Positions 1 to 8,085 of a DNA stretch of 54,569 bases are shown here, in pieces. Position numbers and translations under genes: made by a program. Origin of the DNA: an uncultured Bacteroidales bacterium (GTDB lineage Bacteria; Bacteroidota; Bacteroidia; Bacteroidales; Paludibacteraceae). The notes beneath the pieces are model-generated. The model had not been told where the DNA came from. It made no database searches and worked only from the letters and a program-made list of their open reading frames with translations. How positions within the stretch are numbered: position 1 is the first letter of the stretch; each line of letters begins with the position of its first letter. The stretch lies in assembly GCA_944321745.1 (NCBI GenBank), contig CALUML010000004.1, positions 1 to 54,569 on the forward strand, given 5' to 3'.

Positions 1-120
1 AACTTATCAAAGAACTATTTGGCATAGTGGCAGAAGCCGCTTAGCCGATATGTTGAATTCTTAACGGACTATTATTTGATAAATCGGATGGAATATTTAA
101 GTTTGCAAAGATTTTGCCAG

Positions 121-155
121 GGCATCCGCCACGCATCGTTTGCCAGGCGGATGCC
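121..155. repeat. Perfect 10-bp inverted repeat (hairpin)
   Basis: GGCATCCGCC at 121-130 is exactly complementary to GGCGGATGCC at 146-155, with a 15-base loop. No T-run follows on either strand, so it is not an obvious terminator. It may be an RNA stem in the leader or a remnant of an intergenic repeat. Confidence 0.6.
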
Positions 156-525
156 GCTTCGCCCGGATCTGTCACCAGCAAGGCTTCCGGCTCGCATGGA
201 CAAAATCGTAATACATAGATAAGAAGACGTTTACTTGAACGTTTCACTTTCTGCACTCCAAACTTCGAACACTTGGAACAACTCAGTAGGAAGCGGGCGA
301 CAGTAGATGTCCTCGGGATGTGTCTACAACAGTGATGCATCCCCTTTGCAGTCACGGGGTGGCATGTACGCCTTCCTCCCATCCCTCGCATCGTTAAAAA
401 AGTGATGTGAGGGCATGGGAAAGGGGGGCACAGGTTGCTTTGGCAAGGGGATTGTTGTGTATGCATATCAGCGTGGGCTTCGAGGTTGCTTATCTTTACT
501 GAGTAGGCAAGTTCGAAGGCCTGGG

Positions 526-568
526 AGTGTGAGATAAGCGACAAGCACGGATCTCACGCTATTTTTTT
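526..568 (+). terminator. Intrinsic-terminator-like hairpin before the operon (possible attenuator)
   Basis: AGTGTGAGAT at 526-535 pairs with ATCTCACGCT at 551-560 (nine Watson-Crick pairs and one wobble). A run of seven T follows at 562-568. On the plus strand this has the form of a Rho-independent terminator. It ends about 55 bases before the ATG of the sigma-like gene, so it either ends an upstream transcript or small RNA, or attenuates the operon. Confidence 0.6.
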
Positions 569-623
569 GCCCGGAAGTTTCCGTGTCTGTCTGTTTTGCA
601 TATTAATCTCAACACACAGATAC

Positions 624-1412
624 ATGGAACAAACAGCATGTAAAGAACCTCTGACGACAGCAGAAGTCATTGCGCGGATGGCCGACGACCCCGACCGACG
701 CGCCAACCTTGAATTGGCCAGCCGCGTGACTTGCAACGACAGGCGTGCCGTGAAGTATTATTGGGCGCAGATAGCCGCCCGCATCCAAGACTATGTGCAG
801 CGCAACATCATGCACCGCGACATCACGGGCGAGTATTACCAATTCTTGAGCGAACCTTTCGACCCTGCTGCCGAAAGCCCCCGGTGGCGCAGGGTGTCTC
901 TCTACAAAGCCTTCCACAATAGCACCCTCTACACCTACACGAACCGCATCTCCATCCGCCAATATTGTAAAATAGCCAAGCGCGAAAAGAAAATGGAAAA
1001 TTCGGAGAGCGAACTGCTGGAATACATCGATTATGAGGCTCTATTACTGTGCGACCGGGTTGACGAACCCGAAGCCGACCCCCTCCTTGGCGAAGCGTGG
1101 AAGCGGGTGCAGCAAGCGTTTGCCACGCTGAAGGAACGCGACCAAGTAGTGCTGCAATGCCTGGTGATGGGCGACATGCACTGGCAGGAGGCGTTTGACG
1201 AACTTCGCGGTTACTTGAACCCGTCCGGCCCAGATGATGCTTGGAAAGATTGGACCCCGGAAGAAAAGCAGCGGGGCATTGACCAACATTGGACACCCAA
1301 GGACAAGCAGACGGCCATGTCAGGCTTAAGAGCAAGGGCGATAGAACATCTGAAGAGCCGGGTGGAGAAACTAAAAGAAAAAGAAGCCAAACAATTAAAG
1401 GAAAGAAAATGA
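624..1412 (+). CDS. Divergent sigma-70-like transcription factor
   Basis: A 262-residue protein with the general layout of a small sigma factor. An N-terminal helical part (about residues 25-115) contains a W/Y/R-rich segment resembling region 2. A region-4-like part starts near residue 165 with AFATLKERDQVVLQCLVMGD, the usual 'L..R...VL' entry to the sigma helix-turn-helix. That region appears to be split by about 35 residues (rich in P, D and W) before the final helix with RARAIEHL. The C-terminus is a lysine/glutamate-rich helix. I chose the ATG at 624 over the open frame from 567 because the extra residues look like translated leader. The gene opens the locus and overlaps the next gene by ATGA. 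The likely role, by inference, is operon-specific transcription. Whether it binds core polymerase cannot be told from sequence. Confidence 0.55.
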   Translation: MEQTACKEPLTTAEVIARMADDPDRRANLELASRVTCNDRRAVKYYWAQIAARIQDYVQRNIMHRDITGEYYQFLSEPFDPAAESPRWRRVSLYKAFHNSTLYTYTNRISIRQYCKIAKREKKMENSESELLEYIDYEALLLCDRVDEPEADPLLGEAWKRVQQAFATLKERDQVVLQCLVMGDMHWQEAFDELRGYLNPSGPDDAWKDWTPEEKQRGIDQHWTPKDKQTAMSGLRARAIEHLKSRVEKLKEKEAKQLKERK

Positions 1413-2917
1413 AGATAGCAGAAACCCCATTGGATGAATTTATGGCCTTTTTAGCCAACGATCTTCCTTCCCAAGAAATGAAGCGGGTAAAGCGCAACTT
1501 ACTGGAGAGCGGCGAAGCAGACACCGTGTACCATTGCTTGAAGGCTGACTACGAGTACCATCGGGACTATATAGACCAACTGATAGGCCAAGACGAGGAA
1601 GAAAACATAGAACAAATTGAAAAAACATTTCAGAAAAGTGTCAGAAAACGGAAAGAACCGGCTCTGTACAGTCAAACAACAAATCGCAATACAAACCATT
1701 TAAACAAAATTGTTATGAAAGCAACGAAAGAAGAATTGCAACAGTTGGGCTTGCCCGAAAACTTTGAAACGGTGATGAACGCAGTCGATACGTTGACAGG
1801 CGACATCCAGGAAATGATGCGGAACGAGAACGCAGATTACAAGGCAGTAGCCAAGCAGCGGTTGATGAAAAAGTACGACCTCCCCGAAGAAAAGGCGGAG
1901 GAAATCATCGAAAAGCTCCAAAAGGGCATCGACCTGTTCGACAGCCAGTATGCCGACTTCCAGCAAGGGAACATCCAAGTACACATCAACCAACTGCTGG
2001 ATGGGAAGACCGACGAAGAAAAGAAAAACCTGTTGGTAAACGCGCTCGCCTCCATGCAAATGATGCAATTGGGCATAGACCAGCAGTCGAATGAAAACAT
2101 CCAACAAGCCATTGAAGAGTATGGCAAGAAAACGGTCGAGAAACTGACATCCGAGTTGGAAGCTAAATTGCAAGAAGGCAGTTGTTTCGACACCATGCTC
2201 GACTATGCGGCCACTCTGCGCGAGCCGCTTGACGAGGAAAAGCTGGCTTCCCTGCGCGAACTGCTGGCCACCAAGAGCGATGCCTACAAGTTCTACACCG
2301 CCTTGCTGCTTTATACGGCGCAAGCAGATAAGATATTGCACTTCTCAGCAAATGGAACTGACCTGAGCGTGGAAGCAATCGGTGCTTGCGCGGCGGCTGC
2401 GGTAGCCTTGGAGGAAGTCAAAGCCGAGTGTGCGGATGAAGCCGAATGGCGAGTGAAAATGAAGTACGTGTTCGGGGCATTGTACATGGTGTTGCTGTAC
2501 ACGGCGGGCATCGTCTTCATAGCGGCAGCAAGCGTGTTGCTCGTTACCACCTTGATGGCCTTGTTTGGTCAAGGCATCCTGGCTGCCTTCATCTCGCTGG
2601 GCATCGCCCTTGTGCTGGGACACTTGTTTGCCGAAAAGTTCGCGGCATTTGCCGAGTGGTCGTTGGAGAAACTGGAAAAACCTTACGACTGGGTAGTGGA
2701 CCACTTGGTCGTGCTGGTCGGCAAGGTGAAGGAGAAATGGGACCAAATCCGTGCAGGGAAAGAAAAGGAAGAAGAAAAGAAAGTGGCGACGGGAACAGGC
2801 ACAGAAGGCAAGGTGGCGCAAGAAGAGAAGGAAAAAGTTGAAGAGGAAGCGGTTAAAATCTCCGATGATGCATACACCGAAACCGAGTCGGACGAAGAAC
2901 TTCCTGCATTTGCTTAA
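1409..2917 (+). CDS. Two-part membrane protein, possible anti-sigma-like N-domain
   Basis: A 502-residue reading frame that starts with ATG in the ATGA overlap with the sigma-like gene. Residues 1-87 form a charged helical domain (MKIAETPLDEFMAFLANDL onward). Residues 88-102 are Asn/Thr-rich and read like translated spacer. A Met at base 1715 (residue 103) then begins a second, well-formed protein of 400 residues. That part is helical and acidic, with hydrophobic segments around residues 350-415 (at least two membrane spans), followed by a charged Lys/Glu C-tail. Either this is a natural fusion or two genes happen to stay in frame. Translational coupling to a sigma-like gene makes an anti-sigma role for the first part attractive, but no known anti-sigma motif is visible. 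Confidence 0.55.
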   Translation: MKIAETPLDEFMAFLANDLPSQEMKRVKRNLLESGEADTVYHCLKADYEYHRDYIDQLIGQDEEENIEQIEKTFQKSVRKRKEPALYSQTTNRNTNHLNKIVMKATKEELQQLGLPENFETVMNAVDTLTGDIQEMMRNENADYKAVAKQRLMKKYDLPEEKAEEIIEKLQKGIDLFDSQYADFQQGNIQVHINQLLDGKTDEEKKNLLVNALASMQMMQLGIDQQSNENIQQAIEEYGKKTVEKLTSELEAKLQEGSCFDTMLDYAATLREPLDEEKLASLRELLATKSDAYKFYTALLLYTAQADKILHFSANGTDLSVEAIGACAAAAVALEEVKAECADEAEWRVKMKYVFGALYMVLLYTAGIVFIAAASVLLVTTLMALFGQGILAAFISLGIALVLGHLFAEKFAAFAEWSLEKLEKPYDWVVDHLVVLVGKVKEKWDQIRAGKEKEEEKKVATGTGTEGKVAQEEKEKVEEEAVKISDDAYTETESDEELPAFA

Positions 2918-2959
2918 CACACCCTTTGTGTGAGGTTAAAAGTGAGTTACAAGGACATC

Positions 2960-2999
2960 GGGAAATGCCAGTTTACATTTCAGTTTACTGGTATTTCCC
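2960..2999. other. Intercistronic hairpin
   Basis: GGGAAATGCCAGT at 2960-2972 pairs with ACTGGTATTTCCC at 2987-2999 (12 Watson-Crick pairs and one G-T wobble), and a pyrimidine-rich stretch follows. It lies in the largest gap within the operon (2918-3034). It could act as a partial terminator or RNA-stability element separating the regulator genes from the rest. A smaller hairpin, CACAC/GTGTG, sits at 2918-2932. Confidence 0.55.
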
Positions 3000-3034
3000 T
3001 TATCTAATTCTTTCCTGCATAAATATAAAGAAAA

Positions 3035-3727
3035 ATGATAGAATTATTGATAGGTGGAACGGTCGTGGTGGTCGGCGGCATTGCGCTAACCGTGCGTGCC
3101 GTTCAAGCCCGAAGACAGCAAGTCCAGGCGATGGCGGAGGAAATGCTGCGGCTTTACGCAGCCAATGAAATCGTGAACCAAGAAATCAAGACGGTGGAAG
3201 CGCAACAGATAGCAAGCCGCGTGGCCGATGCTTGTGATATTGAAATGGGAAAGGCTTCGGTCGAGGTATTGCATGATTTTTTCCCTTTGGGATTTGAGGA
3301 AAAACTGAACAGCCTGGGCACGGCAGGCGAACGCGAAGAGTTTTTCAGGGAACTGATAAACCGCTTGGCAGCCGCCATGAAGGTGGAGATAGCAGAAATT
3401 GACTTCAAGGAACTAAACCCCAACGAATATGGCAAGTGTGGAAATAAACGGATGCAGTTAAATGCCGCCTTGTTCTTGGACCCCGCGTCGGCAGTTCCTG
3501 CTACAAAAATGGTTCATACGTTATTACACGAACTGCGCCATGCCGTGCAGGACGAGGCTTTGTTGGAAGGCAACCCTTGGGGCTTCGCTCCTTCCCGCTT
3601 GGCGGAATGGACGGTCAGCAACGCCAACTATGTGGATTGCACCCAAGCCTATGCCCTACAAAGCATCGAACTGGATGCCAACTGGTATGCAAGCGTGGTA
3701 TTGGATATGTTTGACAAGAAAAATTGA
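3035..3727 (+). CDS. Membrane-anchored HExxH zinc metallopeptidase
   Basis: A 230-residue protein. Residues 2-22 form a hydrophobic N-terminal anchor. The soluble part carries the gluzincin signature HELRH at residues 165-169 within HTLLHELRHAVQDE. Downstream, SIELDANWYA (around 210-219) supplies a plausible third metal ligand (Glu212 or Asp214), as in ImmA/IrrE-type and related HExxH peptidases ending in E-x-[DE]-A. Two His and the catalytic Glu are intact, so an active enzyme is expected. With a single N-terminal anchor, the catalytic domain may face the cytoplasm, next to the AAA+ and Hsp70-like partners, or the periplasm; the sequence does not settle this. The next gene starts inside its stop codon (TGATG), which indicates tight coupling. 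The substrate is unknown; the locus's own membrane proteins or regulator are obvious candidates. Confidence 0.7.
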   Translation: MIELLIGGTVVVVGGIALTVRAVQARRQQVQAMAEEMLRLYAANEIVNQEIKTVEAQQIASRVADACDIEMGKASVEVLHDFFPLGFEEKLNSLGTAGEREEFFRELINRLAAAMKVEIAEIDFKELNPNEYGKCGNKRMQLNAALFLDPASAVPATKMVHTLLHELRHAVQDEALLEGNPWGFAPSRLAEWTVSNANYVDCTQAYALQSIELDANWYASVVLDMFDKKN

Positions 3728-4206
3728 TGGATATGAAATACGAAACATTGGAAAATAAATTCAAGACCCGGGAGGAAGCCATACGCATGGCCGTGCGTAT
3801 CAGCCAATGTAAGCCGTTTATCCGCCAAGCTATTAATGAATGGCTGGAAACGGAAGTTTCCCCGACGCTAACTGTTGCCGCCAAGCCAGGTTGGGGCAAT
3901 GGGAAGGAATGGGAATTTTCGGCGGAGGACCTTATGATAGGGTATGGCATGCATCCATTGGACGCGCTTTTGTTCCTGGACTGGTTGATTGCCGATGATG
4001 AAAGTTGCAAGAACGCCTTGATGTATCTGGACCACCCCTCCACTCCGCACCGATTGGAAATGACCCAGGATGAACTCTTGGCCAAATTGAAGCCGGAAGT
4101 GCGCAAGCTGAGTGAAGCACTGCTTAAAAAGCGGAAACAAAACTATGACCGCTTGGAACGATACTACAACGAGAAATTAAAAGGAAAGGAAATTTATCAT
4201 GATTAA
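3727..4206 (+). CDS. Small soluble protein of unknown function
   Basis: A 159-residue, mostly helical protein with no recognised domain, signal peptide or membrane span. I start it at the ATG at 3727, which overlaps the previous stop by one base. A TTG three bases upstream is also in frame but less likely. The middle (about residues 40-95) is rich in Trp and acidic residues, and the C-terminal 40 residues are a Lys/Arg-rich amphipathic helix. The end overlaps the AAA+ gene by 8 bases. Gene order suggests it is an adaptor or partner of the neighbouring peptidase or ATPase; this is inference from context only. Confidence 0.6.
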   Translation: MDMKYETLENKFKTREEAIRMAVRISQCKPFIRQAINEWLETEVSPTLTVAAKPGWGNGKEWEFSAEDLMIGYGMHPLDALLFLDWLIADDESCKNALMYLDHPSTPHRLEMTQDELLAKLKPEVRKLSEALLKKRKQNYDRLERYYNEKLKGKEIYHD

Positions 4207-6199
4207 AACCGAGGTGGATAAATTGATTGAACGGGTAAGGGAGGCACGAGCCTCCGGCAGGCTGATCGTATTCGTGAAAACGGATGAAATGCAAGTGGTG
4301 AGCGATTTCATAAAACAGCAGGACTTGATCATGGTGGACTGCAAGCGAACCGAAGGGGGAAAAGCAACCCTGCCATCGGTACGCTATGTATTGCCCGATT
4401 TCACCTTGAAAGATGAAGGCATTTATCCGAGTGTGATAGATTGTCCTACGCTGTTTGTGCTAATGCTGGGCGAACGTGGAGAAAAACAGACACAAGACCA
4501 GCAAGCTCTGTACGGGAAACTGTACCGCTTCGTGCAACTATATACCCGTGCCGGGTTGGCACAGGTAGAGGATGCGGCAGGGCAATATGGAGATACCTTG
4601 AAATGGATAGATCGTTCGCTCATCCTCATTTTCACCCCACAAACGCCGGAGATACCCGCCTCCTTGGCCTTGTATTCGGAATACATCCCACTGCGTCCGC
4701 CCCAGGGAGAGGAATTATATGTCTATTTATCGGGGCTCGTGGGCGAAATCGATGGCGACAACCCGGCTCTGCACGCTGTGCCGGGTGCGCACTACCGCCT
4801 TTTCATCGATACGCTGTGCAGCCAGTTCCGAGGCATGTCGTGCACCAAAATCAGGCAAATCCTGCTGAAGTTCAAAAACAAATACGACCGGGTTTATTTG
4901 GACTTGAGCGAGAATGACGATCATGAAGCCCATAACCCGAAAGATAAAAGGATGTTCGAGGAGGATATGCGTCGGCTGATCCGCAAGGAAAAAGAACAGT
5001 TGATAGCCACCTCGTCCATTTTGCAGTTGAAAGAGCCAGGAGGCAAAAAAGCAGCTGGCATGGCCAAGCTGAACCGGTATGTAGAGGAACGCAGCGATTT
5101 GGTGAAAAAATCACTCCACAACGAGCAGACATGGCGGTTGAACGCTCCCAAGGGCGTATTGGTTACTGGTGTGCCAGGCAGTGGAAAGTCGTTGATGGCC
5201 AAGTGGACCGCTCATCAAATGGGGCTTCCCTTAATCAAGATGGACATGGGGGACGTGCAAAACAAGTATGTGGGATCCTCGGAGCAGCGTATGACGGAGT
5301 CGTTGGAACTGGTCAACGCGATGTCGCCCTGCGTGCTGTGGATAGACGAGATAGAAAAATCGTTTGCAGGCAGCAGTGGCAATGGCAATAGCAACGAAGT
5401 AACCGTGCGTTTGTTCGGCAAATTCCTAAACTGGATGCAGGAGAAAGAGGACGACGGCGTGTGCTGCTTTGTATTCGCTACGGCCAACAACATTGATAAA
5501 CTGCCGCCCGAGCTGTTCCGCAGCGGGCGGTTCGATGCCAAGTTCAGCACGTTCATGCCTACAGCCGATGAATGTGGTGAGATATTCGATAGCTTGCTGG
5601 ACAAACTGTGTAAAGATTACGAGGAAAGTCCTTATGGAGAGCAAAGAGGGAAAAAGCTGTTTGACCGGGAGCGGGTGAACAAGAAGATGCTCATTGAACG
5701 TTTTTTGAATGGTCCGTTGTGCTTAGAAGACAAATTGGAAGCAAGCGAAAAACGGGTAACGCGTAGGAACAAGTTCTTTACCGGGTCGGACATAGAGAAC
5801 CTGGTGAAGTCGGCACAAGAAAGGTATGTGTTGCGATATGGCAACAAGCGTGGGCAACACACGGAGTACGATACCGACACATTCATCCGCTGCATGGAAG
5901 AGGTGCTGCCCGATATTCGCACGTATGGTGAAACGAACTTGGACGATGTGGCGACCAGTTTTGCCATCATGGCACACAACAACCTCCTGCCCGCTTCCTA
6001 TGCTACATTGCTGCCGCATGACAAAGGACAGTACGATGAATACCGTCCCGATGTGCTTTATCAGATGGAAGACGAAACACGACACTTGGAGCAGATGTGC
6101 GCTTACGACCAATGCCTGTACCTGGCCGTGAGGAACGTGCTGAATGCCGAACGAAAAAGAATATTGGAAAAAATAGAAATCATGATGAAAAACAAATAA
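4199..6199 (+). CDS. Ycf46-like AAA+ ATPase
   Basis: A 666-residue protein with a ~300-residue N-terminal domain and a C-terminal AAA+ module. Visible motifs are Walker A GVPGSGKS (residues 324-331), Walker B VLWIDEIEK (Asp383/Glu384), sensor-1 FATANNID (about 425-432) and the arginine-finger region FRSGRFD (about 440). All catalytic residues are present. The N-domain has features I associate with Ycf46-type ATPases: a 'RSLILIFTP' strand, an acidic linker ending LIRKEKEQLI, and a 'LNRYVEERSDL' helix just before the ATPase core. The long C-terminal region (490-666) is helical. The likely role is an ATP-driven remodelling or unfolding motor. Its position beside an HExxH peptidase and an Hsp70-like ATPase fits a protein-processing machine. 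The gene overlaps the previous one by 8 bases. Confidence 0.8.
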   Translation: MIKTEVDKLIERVREARASGRLIVFVKTDEMQVVSDFIKQQDLIMVDCKRTEGGKATLPSVRYVLPDFTLKDEGIYPSVIDCPTLFVLMLGERGEKQTQDQQALYGKLYRFVQLYTRAGLAQVEDAAGQYGDTLKWIDRSLILIFTPQTPEIPASLALYSEYIPLRPPQGEELYVYLSGLVGEIDGDNPALHAVPGAHYRLFIDTLCSQFRGMSCTKIRQILLKFKNKYDRVYLDLSENDDHEAHNPKDKRMFEEDMRRLIRKEKEQLIATSSILQLKEPGGKKAAGMAKLNRYVEERSDLVKKSLHNEQTWRLNAPKGVLVTGVPGSGKSLMAKWTAHQMGLPLIKMDMGDVQNKYVGSSEQRMTESLELVNAMSPCVLWIDEIEKSFAGSSGNGNSNEVTVRLFGKFLNWMQEKEDDGVCCFVFATANNIDKLPPELFRSGRFDAKFSTFMPTADECGEIFDSLLDKLCKDYEESPYGEQRGKKLFDRERVNKKMLIERFLNGPLCLEDKLEASEKRVTRRNKFFTGSDIENLVKSAQERYVLRYGNKRGQHTEYDTDTFIRCMEEVLPDIRTYGETNLDDVATSFAIMAHNNLLPASYATLLPHDKGQYDEYRPDVLYQMEDETRHLEQMCAYDQCLYLAVRNVLNAERKRILEKIEIMMKNK

Positions 6200-6200
6200 G

Positions 6201-6210
6201 AAAGGAGGAA
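6201..6210 (+). promoter_or_regulatory. Strong Shine-Dalgarno (AAAGGAGGAA)
   Basis: A near-perfect Shine-Dalgarno sequence ends 6 bases before the ATG at 6217. Such sites are uncommon in Bacteroidota. It decides the start of the next gene over the open frame that reaches back to 6097, and suggests strong translation of that gene. Confidence 0.7.
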
Positions 6211-6216
6211 AGCATT

Positions 6217-7230
6217 ATGAAACTGAATGGAACGCCCATCGACACGCTGAAGTCTTTGCGGCGGATGGGGACTTTCGACTTTTACGCCTTTTGGCAAAAG
6301 CGGGAGGAGTTTCTGGAAATGGTTTGCCCCCGAGGCAAGTTTGACGAGTGGTTTTGGGGACATTCAAATGCTGCTTTGGGGCGTGTGGTATGCGATTGGT
6401 TGGACCCCGACCAGGATGCAATAACGTTCAAGTATTTCATGGATCATGGCAACTTGTGCCATTGGAAAGGCTCCCAGCCATTTTGCAAGGAGAAAGAAAT
6501 TGTTGCCGTGCTGGATGATGGCGAGATAGCCAGTCTCAAAGAAAGCAGTTGGCCAGAAAAATACGAGAGACTGTGCCGCGCTTTGAATCGGAAACATGCC
6601 ATAGGATTGGTGGCCTTATACAAATTATTAGGAATAAGGCATCCCATGGATGAAACCTATTGCCAGGCCGTCATATCTGGTGAAAGCCATGCGGAAAAAG
6701 GCGATGTAATATATTGCTTTGCCAATACGGACTTTCCAAGTTCCGCACAGGATAACACCGCGCCACTCCATGCCAAGATTATTGCTAACGTGTCTCTGCA
6801 AGATGTCAAGGTTAGCGTGGGCAGGAATACTTCCATGACCCTGAAGCCGGGCGAATGCGTCACGGGCGTATTCCAAGATGCCCGGTGCGTGGAGCTTCTG
6901 CCTCGCGAGGGGAGTAACAGTGAAAAAGTGCTGACCTTGCTGTTTGACCGCACACAAAATATCCCCGTGTTGCAGATAACCGACAGAAGCGATGAAAACG
7001 GCAGAAAAACGATTGGAGATGTCATATCATTTTACATTGACCCGGTTCGGGGTTTCGCCTATGTGACCCGCGAAGGGCAGCTCATCGTCCCGTCCCAGGA
7101 GCGGATGCAATTGCCTGCGTTGTCTAAACATGCCTGCGAGTGCGGCATCATTGCTGCGAGAGAATACGAGACCCCGGACGGCTATTTGGAGTGTAAAATC
7201 ATTTATTCAGGAAAAATTACCAACAAATAA
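6217..7230 (+). CDS. Protein of unknown function (337 aa)
   Basis: A 337-residue soluble protein; I do not recognise its family. The first ~150 residues are helical and rich in Trp, Phe and Cys (for example around FDEWFWGH). The second half looks like beta-rich modules: a segment reading KGDVIYCFANTDFP near 180, and VISFYIDPVRGFAYVTREGQ near 270. No signal peptide or membrane segment is seen. The start follows from the Shine-Dalgarno at 6201-6210. It lies 17 bases after the AAA+ gene and 11 before the next, so it is firmly part of the operon. It might be a substrate-recognition or scaffold subunit of the ATPase; nothing in the sequence proves this. Confidence 0.6.
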   Translation: MKLNGTPIDTLKSLRRMGTFDFYAFWQKREEFLEMVCPRGKFDEWFWGHSNAALGRVVCDWLDPDQDAITFKYFMDHGNLCHWKGSQPFCKEKEIVAVLDDGEIASLKESSWPEKYERLCRALNRKHAIGLVALYKLLGIRHPMDETYCQAVISGESHAEKGDVIYCFANTDFPSSAQDNTAPLHAKIIANVSLQDVKVSVGRNTSMTLKPGECVTGVFQDARCVELLPREGSNSEKVLTLLFDRTQNIPVLQITDRSDENGRKTIGDVISFYIDPVRGFAYVTREGQLIVPSQERMQLPALSKHACECGIIAAREYETPDGYLECKIIYSGKITNK

Positions 7231-7241
7231 GAAAGCAATAT

Positions 7242-8054
7242 ATGAAAACAACGAACCAAAGACTGATCGAAGCCTTGCAAGGCGGGGCATCGGTAGAAAA
7301 AATGCAAGCCATTTGCCAGACGATTGTATGGGAACAGGTTTCTTCGTCTGATATGGATAACGAAACGAGTAAGCTATTGAAGGGGTTGTGCGGGCTGTTA
7401 GACTTCGGCATACGCACTGAAGCGGTGCTGCCCCCGCAGCCGATACAACCTGTTGACGAGCAAAAGAACTTCTGGATACAAGAAGCCGCAAGTTATGTCG
7501 GTGCAGCCCTATGCTATTACATCGCCTACCGTGCGAGCAATTCTCATTGGATTGGCGGGATAGTCGGTGTAGGGGTAGGCTGCCTGTGCAGCCAATTTTG
7601 GAAAAGGTCCAAGAAAGCATTGCCCGCACCCTCTGTGGCGCCTAAGGTGAGGATTGTTTCCACAGCGGAGGAAATTGCAGAACAGATCGAGGAAACCATT
7701 GGCCTGATGAAACAAGTGAGAAGACTTATACAAACCGAACACCCCGCACCTAAACCCAATAATAAAGATTACCCCTTGGAATCTGACTATCAGTATGTGC
7801 TCGCATTTTTAAACAAGCTATATCGAAAGTGCTTGGCACGTGAAAAGCCTGACCTCATGGTGATGGAGGGCATTGAGGACGTGTTGGACGAAGCAGGATA
7901 CATGTTTGCGGAATACGATGGCAACAACATGGACTGCTTCACCTCATCACTATCGAGGATGGACGTTCCTTATGTGACCACTTTGCCAGCTTTGCTCAAC
8001 GCAAAAACCAAGCGGTGCATCTTCAAGGGACATGTATTATTTCAACAAGATTAG
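7242..8054 (+). CDS. Membrane protein with possible GrpE-like C-terminus
   Basis: A 270-residue protein. The N-terminal ~75 residues are soluble and helical. One or two membrane segments span about residues 84-125, with a glycine-rich IGGIVGVGVGCL stretch. The C-terminal 130 residues are soluble: a helix (STAEEIAEQIEETIGLMKQV), a second helical pair including VMEGIEDVLDEAGYMFAEYD, and a short beta end (LPALLNAKTKRCIFKGHVLF). This helix-helix-beta-wing layout, placed directly before an Hsp70-like gene, recalls the nucleotide-exchange factor GrpE, but the similarity is weak. If right, it would be a membrane-tethered exchange factor for the neighbour. Otherwise it is an unknown membrane component. 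Confidence 0.5.
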   Translation: MKTTNQRLIEALQGGASVEKMQAICQTIVWEQVSSSDMDNETSKLLKGLCGLLDFGIRTEAVLPPQPIQPVDEQKNFWIQEAASYVGAALCYYIAYRASNSHWIGGIVGVGVGCLCSQFWKRSKKALPAPSVAPKVRIVSTAEEIAEQIEETIGLMKQVRRLIQTEHPAPKPNNKDYPLESDYQYVLAFLNKLYRKCLAREKPDLMVMEGIEDVLDEAGYMFAEYDGNNMDCFTSSLSRMDVPYVTTLPALLNAKTKRCIFKGHVLFQQD

Positions 8055-8085
8055 AATAATTAAAAAACAAAAAAGGACAAATACA

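Larger units (their letters stand above)
1..623. other. Gene-free leader upstream of the sigma-like gene
   Basis: I find no convincing protein gene here. The open frame on the minus strand (about 41-544) has an implausible composition, with many Cys, Ser and Arg and no recognisable domain, so I do not call it. The first ~60 bases may hold the 3' end of an upstream gene, because short open frames run in from the left edge, but none can be identified. The stretch contains a perfect 10-base inverted repeat (121-155) and ends in a terminator-like hairpin (526-568) just before the first gene of the operon. It could be a long 5' leader or a small RNA. I cannot match it to a known RNA family. Confidence 0.5.

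Noticed and set aside
500..525. tRNA or tmRNA T-arm (GTTCGAA-like word near 511)
   Set aside because: No acceptor stem, D-arm or anticodon arm can be built around it.
41..544. 167-codon open frame on the minus strand
   Set aside because: The composition (Cys/Ser/Arg/Pro-rich, no domain) is not protein-like, and it spans two RNA-like hairpins; more likely non-coding.
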